NCBI RefSeq assembly: GCF_012843875.1
Contig: NZ_JABAFY010000002.1
Span: 62,001 to 126,000, forward strand
DNA: 64,000 nt
Origin: Desulfovibrio piger
Lineage (GTDB): Bacteria > Desulfobacterota > Desulfovibrionia > Desulfovibrionales > Desulfovibrionaceae
Direction of reading: 5' to 3'
Shown here: in pieces, positions 7,684 through 22,860 of the stretch
How positions within the stretch are numbered: position 1 is the first letter of the stretch
Layout of the letters: each line of letters opens with the position of its first letter
Program-made: the position numbers and the translations under genes
The notes under the pieces: generated by a model
Seen by the model: only the letters and a program-made list of their open reading frames with translations
What the model was told of the DNA's origin: nothing
Databases searched by the model: none

Positions 7684-9177
7684 ATGGCCAAGGCCACTAT
7701 CGCCATCGATCCCGTCACCAGAATCGAGGGCCATCTCAAGGCCCAAGTGGTGGTGGAGAACGGCAAGGTTGTGGACGCCCACCTCACCGGTGGGATGTTC
7801 CGCGGTTTTGAACAGATTTTGAAAGGACGCGACCCGCGTGACTCCACCCAGATCGTGCAGCGCATCTGCGGCGTGTGCCCCACCTCCCATGCCATGGCTT
7901 CCGCCCTGGCGCAGGAAAGCGCCTTCAACATCAAGGTGACCGGCAACGGCCGCATCACCCGTAACCTGATCCTGGGCGCCAACTACCTGCAGTCGCACAT
8001 CCTGCACTTCTACCATCTGGCCGCTCTGGACTTCGTGGCCGGCCCCGATACCGCGCCCTTCGTGCCGCGTTTCGCCCAGCCCGACCTGCGCCTGCCCCCC
8101 GAAGCCAACAAGGTGGGCGTGGACCAGTACCTGGAAGCCCTGGAAGTGCGTCGCATCGCCCACGAGATGGTCGCCCTCTTCGGCGGCCGCATGCCCCATG
8201 TGCAGGGCATCGTGCCTGGCGGTGCCACTGAAATGCCCACCAAGGAAGCCCTGCTGGAATACGCGGCCCGCTTCAAGAAGGTGCGCCAGTTCATCGTCGA
8301 AAAATACCTGCCCATCACCTACATCGTGGGCTCCGTGTACAAGGACCTGTTCGAACAGGGCCAGGGCGTGCACGGCTGCTCCTGCTTCGGCGTGTTCCCC
8401 ATGACCGACGACGGCAAGACCCACCTGCTCAAGGCCGGTATCTTCCTCAATGGCCGTGACGTGGAATTCGATCCCAAGAAGATCACCGAAGACCTCAAGT
8501 ACGCCTGGTACGACGACGCCACCACCGGCAAGGGTGCTGCCGGCGCCGAGACCAACCCCAACCTGGACAAGAAGGACGCCTACTCCTTCGTCAAGGCTCC
8601 CCGCTACGACGGCGAAGTCATCGAAGTGGGCCCCGCCGCCCGCATGTGGGTGGCCAACGCGCCGCTGTCCGAAGTGGGCGTGAAGATGCTGAAGGAAAAG
8701 TTCGGCATCGAAGCCCGCACCATCCGCGACCTGGGCTGGGACAAGGTCTTCTCCATCATGGGCCGTCACGTGGCCCGCGCCGAAGAAGCCCTGCTCATCG
8801 CCAATGCTGTGGAAGGCTGGCTGAAGGAAGTCAAGCCCGACGGCGAGACCTTCACCCCCTTCGAGATCCCGCAGAGCGCCGAAGGCTACGGCTGCACCGA
8901 AGCGCCCCGTGGTTCTCTGGTCCACTACATCCGTGTGAAGGACCAGAAGATCGACAGCTACCAGATCATCTCCGCCACTCTGTGGAACTGCTCGCCCCGC
9001 GACGACAAGGGCCGCCGTGGTCCTCTGGAAGAAGCCCTCATCGGTGTGCAGGTCCCGGACATCAACAACCCCGTCAATGTTGGGCGCACCATCCGCGCCT
9101 TCGACCCGTGACTGGGCTGTGCCGTGCACGTGCTGCACGCTGAGACCGGCGAAGAATCCATCGTGAACCTGGGCTAG
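7684..9177 (+). CDS. hysA: periplasmic [NiFeSe] hydrogenase large subunit, selenocysteine-containing
   Basis: 497 aa when the TGA at 9109-9111 is read as selenocysteine (Sec476). A naive call would stop at AFDP. After the TGA the frame continues LGCAVHVLHAETGEE and ends at TAG 9175-9177. This restores the C-terminal nickel motif DP-U-xx-C-xx-H and the short tail that a maturation protease removes after the His. The N-terminal nickel motif RICGVCPTSHA lies near residue 60. The enzyme oxidises or produces H2 at the Ni-Fe site. It is translated from an AAAGGAGA site 47 bp after hysB. A hairpin right after the TGA fits a bacterial SECIS, and a terminator follows at 9200. Neither selA/B/C/D nor the maturation protease lies in this window. 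Confidence 0.96.
9109..9145 (+). promoter_or_regulatory. UGA selenocysteine codon with candidate bacterial SECIS hairpin
   Basis: Eleven bases after the TGA, CGTGCA (9123-9128) pairs with TGCACG (9134-9139) across a 5-nt loop CGTGC that contains the GU seen in bacterial SECIS loops. Position and size suit SelB recruitment. The stem is seen directly; SelB binding is inferred. Confidence 0.7.
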
Positions 9178-9199
9178 GTTCCGCGCGATTTGTCGCTTT

Positions 9200-9235
9200 G
9201 TCCCCCCTGTCCGTGTGGCAGGGGGGACTTTTCTT
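9200..9235 (+). terminator. rho-independent terminator after hysBA
   Basis: GTCCCCCCTG (9200-9209) pairs perfectly with CAGGGGGGAC (9219-9228), 9-nt loop, followed by TTTTCTTTT. Confidence 0.9.
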
Positions 9236-9365
9236 TTCCTCTCTCCCACCGTATCCTCAGTTTTCCGTCCCCGCTCCCGCTTTCATGCCATCCTGCCAAA
9301 GGGCACCCCTTCCGCTGCCGGCGGCAGAGGCCCTCCTCCGGGGAGGGTACGGCCAAGGAGCTTTT

Positions 9366-9944
9366 ATGAAACGAATCATCGTAGGCGTCAGCGGTGCCAG
9401 CGGCATGCCCCTGGCCCTGTGTCTGCTGCGCCATCTGGCTGCCCTGCCCGACGTGGAAAGCCACCTCATCCTTTCGCCCGGAGCCCATGCCGTGCTGGAA
9501 GCGGAATGCGGCCTTGCCCCGTCCACCCTGCATGCCCTGGCCGACGTCAGCCATGATGCGGCCTGTCTGGGAGCCGCCCCGGCCAGCGGCTCCTGGCAGC
9601 ACGACGGCATGGTGGTCTGCCCCTGCTCCATGAGCAGCCTGGCCAGCATCGCCACCGGTGCCGGAACCAACCTGCTGCACCGCGCCGCCGACGTGACCCT
9701 CAAAGAACGCCGCCCCCTGATCCTCGTCCCCCGGGAAAGCCCCCTGAGCCGCATCCATCTGCGCAACATGCTCTGGGCCAGTGAGGCCGGAGCCGTCATC
9801 ATGCCCTTCATGCCCGCCTTCTACAGCGGGGAGGATACCCTCGAAGGGCTCATGGGCCAGTTCTGCGGCCGCATCTTCGATCAGCTGGGGCTGTCCCACC
9901 AGTTGTGCCGCCGCTGGCAGGGCCCTTCGGATGAGAGGAGCTGA
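9366..9944 (+). CDS. ubiX: UbiX-like flavin prenyltransferase
   Basis: 192 aa. UbiX makes prenylated FMN, the cofactor of UbiD decarboxylases. The N-terminus IIVGVSGASGMPLAL is the flavin-binding signature. CPCSMSSLASIATGAG near residue 82 and LVPRESPLSRIHLRNM near 123 are the conserved dimethylallyl-phosphate and flavin site regions. I use the ATG at 9366, which has an AAGGAG site 5 nt upstream; the frame is open 56 codons further up, but that part reads through the hysA terminator. No ubiD lies alongside. It probably has its own promoter in the 130 bp after the terminator. Confidence 0.9.
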   Translation: MKRIIVGVSGASGMPLALCLLRHLAALPDVESHLILSPGAHAVLEAECGLAPSTLHALADVSHDAACLGAAPASGSWQHDGMVVCPCSMSSLASIATGAGTNLLHRAADVTLKERRPLILVPRESPLSRIHLRNMLWASEAGAVIMPFMPAFYSGEDTLEGLMGQFCGRIFDQLGLSHQLCRRWQGPSDERS

Positions 9945-9955
9945 AGCAAATATGT

Positions 9956-10037
9956 GATGAGGGGGAAGGGGAGGACTTTTTGGAAAAAGCCCTCCCCTTC
10001 CCCCTCAAACTCCCCCATCCCCTCCCCAAAACTTTTG
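9956..10037. repeat. palindromic intergenic repeat, copy 1 (subtype B)
   Basis: A 16-bp stem (9959-9974 with 9991-10006) is extended by CTTTTT/AAAAAG inside it. To its right runs the shared tail that reads, on the minus strand, AAAAGTTTTGGGGAGGGG then GGGGGAGTTTGAGGGGG. The same tail-plus-hairpin design occurs at 12172, 20201 and 20989. It lies just after ubiX and could terminate it. Confidence 0.75.
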
Positions 10038-10270
10038 CCCTGGTCTATGGCAGGATGAAGTAACGCGACAGACCGTGCCCGACGCCCCTGTCCCCCGGAA
10101 ATACGGGGAAGGTCCATCCGGCATCTTTCGTATGGAAACGCACGAGGAACAGGAGGGGCTTCTGCCGGAGATGCAGAAAAATGATGCCCCGGGGATCAAG
10201 GCCATCCGCATGGCGGATGGTTTTCCCTTTCGCACCGTGGAATGCAACAGGATAAAGGCCATAAAAAAGT
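10038..10270. other. intergenic, no gene recognised
   Basis: About 230 bp between palindromic repeat copy 1 and the IS200-type element. A 65-codon frame (10075-10272) has no ribosome site and no recognisable content, so it is left out. Confidence 0.45.
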
Positions 10271-10370
10271 GACCCACCGGCAAAGCCGGTGGTTCTTCAT
10301 ATGCGCCTGTAAGGCTCTTTTACCAGCCGCGCCCTAACAGGCGCATGGCGGTCTGACATTTGCATTTCTG

Positions 10371-10829
10371 TTACTTGCGGCCCGTAAACGGGCTACCGGG
10401 ACACGGAAGGCTCAACTGCGCTCCCAATTTATCCTCATCTAATTGTCTTCGTATGTAATCACGGATTTTCATCGCATTTTTACCTGCCGTATCCACATAA
10501 TATCCACGGCACCAAAATTCGCGATTGCGGTACTTGAATTTTAAATCACCAAATTGATCATATATCATCAGGCTACTTTTACCTTTCAAATATCCCATAA
10601 ATCCTGAGACACTCATTTTAGGAGGAATCTCAACCAGCATATGGATATGGTCAGGACGGCATTCCGCCTCGATAATATTTATTCCTTTCCATTCGCACAG
10701 TCTGCGTAAAATCTCGCCTATGGCACGTTTTTTCTCACCATAGAAAACCTGCCTCCGGTACTTAGGGGCAAATACTATATGATATTTGCAGTTCCACTTG
10801 GTATGAGCTAAGCTTTTGATGTCACTCAT
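10371..10829 (-). CDS. tnpA: IS200-type Y1 transposase TnpA
   Basis: 152 aa, the normal size for a Y1 HUH single-strand transposase. The HUH motif is in ECRPDHIHMLVEIPP (near residue 57). The catalytic tyrosine is likely in GYYVDTAGKNAMKIRDYIRRQ near residue 115-130. KYHIVFAPKYRRQVFYGEK near the N-terminus is family-typical. I choose the second of two adjacent ATGs because it lies 5 nt from the GGAGG site. That ribosome site is inside a perfect 15-bp inverted repeat (10836-10850 and 10888-10902), so the mRNA leader can hide it. The reading frame is intact, so the element may still be active. Confidence 0.9.
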   Translation of the reverse strand: MSDIKSLAHTKWNCKYHIVFAPKYRRQVFYGEKKRAIGEILRRLCEWKGINIIEAECRPDHIHMLVEIPPKMSVSGFMGYLKGKSSLMIYDQFGDLKFKYRNREFWCRGYYVDTAGKNAMKIRDYIRRQLDEDKLGAQLSLPCPGSPFTGRK

Positions 10830-10835
10830 CATGAC

Positions 10836-10902
10836 CTCCTTTTGATTTGCTTCATAGATGCAGTTGCCAGACCGCAATCCAATGTTAGCAAATCAAAAGG
10901 AG
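10836..10902 (-). promoter_or_regulatory. inverted repeat sequestering the tnpA ribosome site
   Basis: CTCCTTTTGATTTGC (10836-10850) and GCAAATCAAAAGGAG (10888-10902) are perfect inverted copies. In the tnpA transcript the downstream arm contains the GGAG Shine-Dalgarno. Folding would block ribosome entry, as described for IS200 in enterobacteria. Confidence 0.75.
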
Positions 10903-10970
10903 CTTTATAACATACTCATAGCTTTAAGCTTTTTTGAACCTCCCGCCTAGCGGGAGGTTTTCTTTTTATA

Positions 10971-10999
10971 CAAAAAAACCGCTCCCCAAAGGGAGCGGT
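10971..10999 (-). terminator. rho-independent terminator of the glycine-zipper lipoprotein gene
   Basis: ACCGCTCCC (10978-10986) pairs with GGGAGCGGT (10991-10999) across CAAA. On the minus strand it is followed by seven T (the A run at 10972-10978). Confidence 0.85.
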
Positions 11000-11026
11000 C
11001 GCTGTCACAAAGCAAAAAAAGCGGGT

Positions 11027-11281
11027 TTACCAGCCGCGATGGTGGTAACGGCTCTTTTCCTGCTGGTTGCCTACGATACCACCGGCCAGAGCACCCATAC
11101 CGGCACCAGCCAGAGCGCCCCAGCCCACGGAACCACCGGAAATGGCGGCCACGCCGGCACCACCCAGCGTACCCAGCGCGGCACCGCTGGCCACGCCCTG
11201 CTGGGTGGGGGACATATTGGTGCAGGCGACGCCCGTCGCCATAAAGGCGGCCATCAAGATGATCGCAAACAGTTTTTTCAT
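11027..11281 (-). CDS. small glycine-zipper lipoprotein
   Basis: 84 aa. The start at MKKLFAIILM gives a lipoprotein signal with lipobox ATGVAC, so Cys20 or so would be lipidated. The mature part is almost entirely a glycine-zipper region (GVASGAALGTLGGAGVAAISGG then GALAGAGMGALAGGIVG), the type seen in OmpA-like and 17-kDa-antigen-like small lipoproteins. It ends in a basic QEKSRYHHRGW tail. The open frame extends four codons upstream, but the chosen ATG has GGAGAC 4-5 nt before it. It is probably outer-membrane associated with a structural or stress role; the exact function is unknown. Confidence 0.85.
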   Translation of the reverse strand: MKKLFAIILMAAFMATGVACTNMSPTQQGVASGAALGTLGGAGVAAISGGSVGWGALAGAGMGALAGGIVGNQQEKSRYHHRGW

Positions 11282-11331
11282 AGAAGTCTCCACAATACGC
11301 AGCAGCGTATCAGTTCGTGAGGGACGATCCG

Positions 11332-11754
11332 TTATTGAGCGGCCGCAAGACGCGGCTCGACGAGTTCAAACCACAGCACACCCAGGACAGGACGGTCCAG
11401 TCTGTCAGGGTGAGCCGCATACCAGGCATCCACTTCTTCCACGATGGTGGTGCGCTTCACGTCCTTGAACGCCTTCATCCAGCCCTTTTCGAACTTGGAC
11501 AGGTTGGACACAGGCATCTTGCCGTTCTTGGCGGCCAGTTCAGCTTCCCGGCTGTTGACGAAGTATTCCGTGGCGATGGCGGTATCCATGCCGAACAGGA
11601 AACTCAGCTTGTTGTCCAGGCTGCTCTTCTGCCACACGCTGCCCGTGAATTGCAGCACGGGATTGTTGCCCTTGTCCTGATCTGCCGCCTGAACGCCGGC
11701 AGCCCCGAACACAAGCGCCGCAGCCAGACAAAGGCTCATGATGGCTTTTTTCAC
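11332..11754 (-). CDS. small exported protein, unrecognised
   Basis: 140 aa from a GTG start with AAGGAG and GGA sites close upstream. The start gives a clean Sec signal peptide (KKAIMSLCLAAALVFGAAGVQA followed by A-D), so cleavage near residue 24 is expected. The mature domain is about 115 residues, mixed alpha/beta in appearance, with FTGSVWQKSSLDNKLSF, AIATEYFVNSREAEL and a tryptophan-rich end (VDAWYAAHPDRLDRPVLGVLWFE). I do not recognise the family. It is transcribed toward the glycine-zipper lipoprotein gene with a 50-bp gap, so the two may share a transcript. The frame is open 36 codons further upstream, but that part lacks any signal-peptide character. Confidence 0.8.
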   Translation of the reverse strand: MKKAIMSLCLAAALVFGAAGVQAADQDKGNNPVLQFTGSVWQKSSLDNKLSFLFGMDTAIATEYFVNSREAELAAKNGKMPVSNLSKFEKGWMKAFKDVKRTTIVEEVDAWYAAHPDRLDRPVLGVLWFELVEPRLAAAQ

Positions 11755-11764
11755 TCCAGACTCC

Positions 11765-12120
11765 TTTGGTCTGTTGCCCTTGCGGACAGTTGAAGGCCGA
11801 CCTGCCTGCAGCAGATTCGGACCGATATCACGACGATAGCCCAAGTGCGCAGGTGATGGCAAGCCTGTGCCGGAACCTTGGCACCAAGAGCGTGAGCGAA
11901 ACGTCAGTGCCCGGTATCGCAGTAGTTTTCCTTCACCCTCCCCAGATGTCCGTCCTTTGACGGCAACGCATCCCTCTTGTACGGCCTGAGCGCTGGCCCC
12001 ACATCAGCCCTGCATCAATAGCCCTTTGGGAAAGCATTCCTGTAGCACGCCCGGTCTTCGCTCTTCTGTTCACAGGGCATCCCTGCGTGTTGCCAACGCC
12101 CTGTCCCTGCTCCTCCGCAG
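11765..12120. other. intergenic, promoter region of the exported-protein gene
   Basis: About 355 bp with no recognised gene, RNA or repeat. It must contain the promoter for the minus-strand gene starting at 11754, but no convincing -35/-10 pair was found. Confidence 0.4.
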
Positions 12121-12121
12121 C

Positions 12122-12160
12122 ATAAAAAAACAGGGCCCTTCCGAACGGGAAGAGCCCTGT
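12122..12160 (-). terminator. rho-independent terminator after carBA
   Basis: On the minus strand CAGGGC-CTTCC and its partner (12131-12142 with 12147-12159) form an 11-12 bp stem with one mismatch and a 4-nt loop, followed by seven T (the A run 12124-12130). It lies about 100 bp after carA, beyond palindromic repeat copy 2. Confidence 0.8.
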
Positions 12161-12171
12161 AAACAGATACC

Positions 12172-12246
12172 TGATAAAGCGCGCTGGGGAGGGGGGAGTT
12201 TGAGGGGGGAACCCCTCTCGCGCTAGGCGAGGGGGTCCCCCCTCAA
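12172..12246. repeat. palindromic intergenic repeat, copy 2 (subtype A)
   Basis: Begins GATAAAGCGCGCTGGGGAGG, runs through GGGGGAGTTTGAGGGGGG, then forms a 16-bp hairpin (12202-12217 with 12229-12244, one mismatch). The element at 20201-20280 is the same sequence in the opposite orientation. It sits between carA and its terminator. Confidence 0.8.
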
Positions 12247-12261
12247 AAATCCCGCCAGATC

Positions 12262-13389
<1,128 letters not shown>

Positions 13390-13392
13390 ATC

Positions 13393-16635
<3,243 letters not shown>

Positions 16636-16930
16636 TGGATGTTCCTGTATGGTTGGGAAAATCGCAGGGGTGCGGCCCTGCCCCTCCGGGTGCCTCCCCT
16701 GCCGCCCCATGGCGCATTGCACGGAAGACATCCGGTTAAAACGTTTTTTTCTATCCGCTTGCGCTGCCTTCGTCAAGATGCTGCCTGCCCTTCCCGGCAG
16801 GATGTCCGGCCAAGGGCACGGCCAGGGCCAAAGCGTGCGCCTGCGGGCCTTTTGCCCCCTTTCGCACTTGCCAAGGACGGGCTTTTGGAGAATACTGCTT
16901 CCCTCTCAATCTTTTTTACGAGGCCTTACG

Positions 16931-18139
<1,209 letters not shown>

Positions 18140-18150
18140 GTCTTCCTCAC

Positions 18151-18184
18151 GGCGGACGGGGAGACCCGTCCGCCCCGTTTTTTT
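18151..18184 (+). terminator. rho-independent terminator between argG and argH
   Basis: A perfect 10-bp stem (18151-18160 with 18165-18174), GAGA tetraloop, then CCCG and a T run (18178-18184). It would uncouple argH from argG unless read through. Confidence 0.88.
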
Positions 18185-18299
18185 CCATCCGGAAGGCCGC
18201 CCCGTCCGCATCCCGCACGGGGCGCCGCCGTTTCCGGCCCCCTGTCATCGCGCGCCGCAGCGCATACACCGGCCCCTCCCGGGGCAGAGAGATCTTTCC

Positions 18300-19684
<1,385 letters not shown>

Positions 19685-19688
<4 letters not shown>

Positions 19689-20182
19689 GCCAGCAAAAAG
19701 CCACCGGCTGGAAGGTGCCCCTGCTCTTCTGCGCCGTCATGGGCGTAGCCGTGCTGGGCACCTGGTTGTGGCGCAACCTGGGCAAGCCCGAGGTGCCGCC
19801 GCTGGAGCCCGGTCTCGTGGCCGTGGCCCAGACCTACCACATCGACCTGGAAGCCGACCCCGAAGGCAAGTTGCTGCGTGAATCCATCACCAACGCTTCC
19901 ACGGGTTTTGCCACCCATGACAGCAAGGACGCCCGTCTGGCGGCCCTGATCGACAAATCGCTGGACATGGGCCGCTTCGATGCCGCCTGTGTGGCCGCCG
20001 TGCTCCTGTTCGACCAGCACAAGCGCGAGGGCAAGCTCATGCATATCGCCCGCAGCGCCGCCAAAGACTGCGCCACCCTGCCCTGGGGTGCCTTTGCCGC
20101 CAAGGCCATGAAGGATCCCGGCGTCCAGACCGACGCTCACTTCCTGCTCAATGCCCGCTGGCGCGAATGCCCCCGGCCCTGA
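19685..20182 (+). CDS. small membrane-anchored protein, unrecognised
   Basis: 165 aa, overlapping the argH stop by 4 bp, so it is translationally coupled to it. One membrane helix at about residues 10-27 ([19 protein letters not shown]) with a basic N-terminus predicts an N-in, C-out anchor and a periplasmic domain of about 135 residues. That domain contains [22 protein letters not shown] and a WGAFAAKAM segment, mostly helical in appearance. I do not recognise the family. Coupling to argH need not mean a role in arginine synthesis. Confidence 0.8.
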
Positions 20183-20200
20183 GCAGAAAAGGCTGTTTTA

Positions 20201-20280
20201 TTGAGGGAGGGGGACCTTCTGCCAGCGCGAGAAGGTCCCCCCTCCCTCAAACTCCCTCTCCCTCCCAGCGCGCTTTATCA
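20201..20280. repeat. palindromic intergenic repeat, copy 3 (subtype A, inverted)
   Basis: Reverse complement of the 12172-12246 element. The hairpin is TTGAGGGAGGGGGACCTTCT (20201-20220) with its partner at 20230-20250 (one bulged C), followed by the shared tail ending GCGCGCTTTATC. It lies 19 bp after the argH operon. Confidence 0.8.
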
Positions 20281-20988
20281 GGACAAATTTTTCTGCAAAC
20301 GACGGCACGGTCCTGAATTGTTGCAAGCATGCAGTGATCCGTCGGCCAGGGATATGCCGAGACGCTGTGAAGCGTTGGTGCTGTACACGGCCGGGGCTCC
20401 CTCTTCCGGTATGGTCCTTCCGGGCAGGTCAGGCAAGACAGAAGCCTTTTGCGCCACGGCCCGGTGCGGCATCCCTGCCTGTCTACGGATCCATACCGCC
20501 CAACCGTTACAGCCCGGCCTCTTCCCTCTCCACGACTTTTTTTCTCCCGCTCTCCGAACCAGCCCATCGGGTTCTTGCCGCTGTGCGGAAATGCGCCCGT
20601 ACCGCCCTTCGCCCATGAAGGATGCCGGCGCCGCCCACAGGCCCCTGCCCAGAAAAAAAGAAATTTCCTTGATTTGTGGCAGACCATAGCGCAGGATTTG
20701 TCCAGACTGTTCGCTGTGCCGGGCGGCTGCCCGTCATGCCCCGGAAGCCGGAAAGGCTGGCCCGAGCCCTTGTCCCGCTTCCGCCGCCCCGTGCCCGCTC
20801 CGAGTCTGTTGCCCGCAGCCTTCCGGAAAGAGCTTTGCGCTGTTTGGCCGGAACACGATGCATAGCCGACACGGACATGACGACACGGCAGGGCCGCACG
20901 CCCTTCCACCGTGCACCTACCACAGCACCGGGGGACCGGAGCGGGATGGCTGCCCGGGGCGCTGCGATACAGTCGCATGGACCTGAAT
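20281..20988. other. intergenic, no gene recognised
   Basis: About 700 bp between two palindromic repeats. Several long frames cross it on both strands, but all are low-complexity, Arg/Pro/Cys-rich shadows without ribosome sites or recognisable domains. It could be the remains of a lost gene; I see no identifiable motif. Confidence 0.5.
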
Positions 20989-21073
20989 AAAAAGTTTTGG
21001 CAAGGGTGATGGGGGAGCTCGAGGGGGAAGAGGGAAACCTTTTCCAAAAGGTTTCCCTCTTCCCCCTCGTCCC
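20989..21073. repeat. palindromic intergenic repeat, copy 4 (subtype B)
   Basis: Starts AAAAAGTTTTGGCAAGGG, runs through GGGGGAGCTCGAGGGGG, then a perfect 23-bp inverted repeat (21021-21043 with 21046-21068) separated by only CC. It is the same design as copy 1, in opposite orientation. It lies 40 bp upstream of the carbamoyltransferase-like gene. Confidence 0.8.
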
Positions 21074-21112
21074 ACCCTTTCGCCGCCTTCAAGTACAGCA
21101 CAAGGAGTTATC

Positions 21113-21979
21113 ATGGCCCGGCAGATCTTGCGTATCCGTGACCTGGGACAGTCCACCTTCTGGCAACTGATGCAGATGGAGGGCCAGCCCGCCCCCCTGA
21201 CCGGCAAGACGGCCCTGCTGCTGGCCGCTGACGGCGCCGACACGCAGGACGTGCTGGCCGCCACGGCCGCGGCCCGTCAGCTGGGCATGGACGTGGACAT
21301 GCTGCCGCCCGCGCTCTGGGCCCAGGACATGGCCTCCTGTGACCTTCAGGCCCCGCTTTACGCCCATGCCGGGCTCTGCCTGACCGCCGGCCTCAAGGGC
21401 GGCGCTCTGGACTGTCTGGCCGCCGGTCTGCCGGGAGCGGTGGTCAATGCGGGCAACGACAAGGGCGCGCCGGGCCAGGCCCTGGCCGACCTTGCCCTGC
21501 TGGCCGCCCGGCACGGGGACTGGGAGAGCCTGCGCATCTCCTGGCTGGGCGGTGCCCAGTACGGCCTGGCCTGCGATCTGATCACGGCCGCCATCTACGC
21601 GCCCTTCGAACTGTTCATGGCCCTGCCCGAATGGGGCGAACCCGATCACTCCCTGCTGGATATGGCCCTGCGCGCAGGCGCCAAGATCTTTTTGAGCCGC
21701 GACCCCGAACTGGTGCTGGAGAACGCCCACGCCGTATACATGGGCCACGGTCCGGAACAATGCGCTGCCGCGCCCCTGACCAGCGGCTGGCCCCTGACGG
21801 ACGAGCTGCTGGCCCTGGCCGCCGAGGACGCCGCCGTGCTCTCCTGGCACGGCCTTGCGCCTGCCGACCGGGCTTCGGATACCGCCCTGCGTCGTGCCGC
21901 GGCCTTCTGGCCGGAACGGCTGGCGGCCCGCCGCCTCATGGAGGCCCGCCTGTACGCCCTGGCCTGTGACAGCCTGTAG
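21113..21979 (+). CDS. divergent ornithine/aspartate carbamoyltransferase-family protein
   Basis: 288 aa. The general carbamoyltransferase outline is visible. VVNAGNDKGAPGQALADL near residue 105 sits where OTCs have the HPxQ-type loop. RISWLGGAQYGLACDLI near 142 matches the second-domain nucleotide-fold start (LAWVGDGNN in OTC), and ENAHAVYMGHG near 203 matches the ADVVYTDVW region. The carbamoyl-phosphate motif STRTR is absent; its position reads LLAADGADTQDVL. Either this is an unusual OTC or a catalytically altered paralogue. Its nearness to argGH and carBA favours an arginine connection. The ATG at 21113 has an AAGGAG site about 7 nt upstream. Confidence 0.6.
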   Translation: MARQILRIRDLGQSTFWQLMQMEGQPAPLTGKTALLLAADGADTQDVLAATAAARQLGMDVDMLPPALWAQDMASCDLQAPLYAHAGLCLTAGLKGGALDCLAAGLPGAVVNAGNDKGAPGQALADLALLAARHGDWESLRISWLGGAQYGLACDLITAAIYAPFELFMALPEWGEPDHSLLDMALRAGAKIFLSRDPELVLENAHAVYMGHGPEQCAAAPLTSGWPLTDELLALAAEDAAVLSWHGLAPADRASDTALRRAAAFWPERLAARRLMEARLYALACDSL

Positions 21980-21987
21980 GAGCCCTC

Positions 21988-22860
21988 ATGGACAGCATCT
22001 GCATGCCCACCGGTTGTGAGGATATCTTCGCGGAAGAGGACAGCGGCCCGGCCTGGCCCCAGTGGCTGGAAGCCTTCCGGGTACCTGACGAACCGCGCGC
22101 CGCAGCTTACGAGGACACGCCCGCACATCTGCGTGCCGCCATCAAGGCCGCGCTGGCCCTGCATCAGGCCCACGCCGGAGAGATGGACAGCCGGACCTGC
22201 CGGGACGAGCGCTTCCCCCGCCGGGGATTCCGCCGGACGGCTACGGACGGCCCGGCGCCCTTTGCCCTGGTGGCCTTCCCGGCCTCGCTGCGTTCGCCCG
22301 CCCGTCTGGCGGCGGCCCTCATGCCCGCCATCCTGGCCGGTGTCCCGCTGACAGGGGCTTTCTGTCTTGGCGGTGAGCCCACGCCCGAAGTGCTGGTGAC
22401 CCTGGAGCTGGCCGGTGTGGAAGATGCCTTTGCCCTTCCGGCTGCCGATTTTACGCGCTTGACGGGCGAACTGCCCCAGTGCCGCGTGGTCCTGCTGCAC
22501 GGTCTGGACGGGGACGCCCTGCCGGGACGCATCTGGCGCGAAGATGCCCTGCCCCTGTTCCTGCTGCCGCAGGACACTGCCGTGGACGCAGAGCTGCTGG
22601 CCTTTGCCCACGGCCCGGACTGTACGGCACAGGCCCTGCATGGCGAGGCCGCCCAAACCGTACTGGACGGCGGACCTTTGCCCGGTCCCTGCCTGCCCGC
22701 CGCCGTGCTGGAGGAGGACGAGGCCGCCCGCCTGGCCATGGAGGGCGAAGGGGCTCCGGTGGAGCTGCTGCTCACGCCCGGCTGCGAAGCCTTCTGGCTG
22801 CACCCGGGCCTGACGCCGGACTTTTTCCGCTGCCGTCGCCGGGCCTTCAGCCTGCTGTAA
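21988..22860 (+). CDS. unrecognised protein, weakly histidinol-dehydrogenase-like
   Basis: 290 aa, starting 8 bp after the carbamoyltransferase-like gene, so probably co-transcribed with it. The central part (about residues 90-160: FALVAFPASLRSPARLAAAL, then LAGVEDAFALP) has the rhythm of the dinucleotide-fold part of histidinol dehydrogenase or aldehyde dehydrogenases. The conserved catalytic residues of those families are not evident and the protein is about 140 residues shorter than HisD. The N-terminal third is acidic and unlike HisD. Treat it as hypothetical. Confidence 0.55.
   Translation: MDSICMPTGCEDIFAEEDSGPAWPQWLEAFRVPDEPRAAAYEDTPAHLRAAIKAALALHQAHAGEMDSRTCRDERFPRRGFRRTATDGPAPFALVAFPASLRSPARLAAALMPAILAGVPLTGAFCLGGEPTPEVLVTLELAGVEDAFALPAADFTRLTGELPQCRVVLLHGLDGDALPGRIWREDALPLFLLPQDTAVDAELLAFAHGPDCTAQALHGEAAQTVLDGGPLPGPCLPAAVLEEDEAARLAMEGEGAPVELLLTPGCEAFWLHPGLTPDFFRCRRRAFSLL

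Larger units (their letters stand above)
10268..10965 (-). mobile_element. IS200/IS605-family element (IS200-type, tnpA only)
   Basis: A roughly 700-bp unit with a single Y1 transposase gene flanked by hairpins instead of inverted terminal repeats, as in the IS200 group. CCACCGGC-AAA-GCCGGTGG (10274-10292) lies at the tnpA 3' side and ACCTCCCGC-CTA-GCGGGAGGT (10938-10958) at the 5' side. There is no tnpB. The exact ends cannot be fixed because these elements make no target duplication. It is more AT-rich than its surroundings. Confidence 0.75.

Noticed and set aside
9109-9111. TGA as the true stop of hysA
   Set aside because: Stopping here would delete the CxxH half of the nickel site, while the downstream frame encodes precisely that motif and the cleaved tail.
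10075-10272. 65-codon frame between the repeat and the IS element
   Set aside because: No ribosome site, no recognisable content, and it ends at the IS boundary.
20247-21101. 284-codon minus-strand frame in the argH-carbamoyltransferase gap
   Set aside because: It runs through two palindromic repeats, lacks a ribosome site and has low-complexity Arg/Cys/Gly content.
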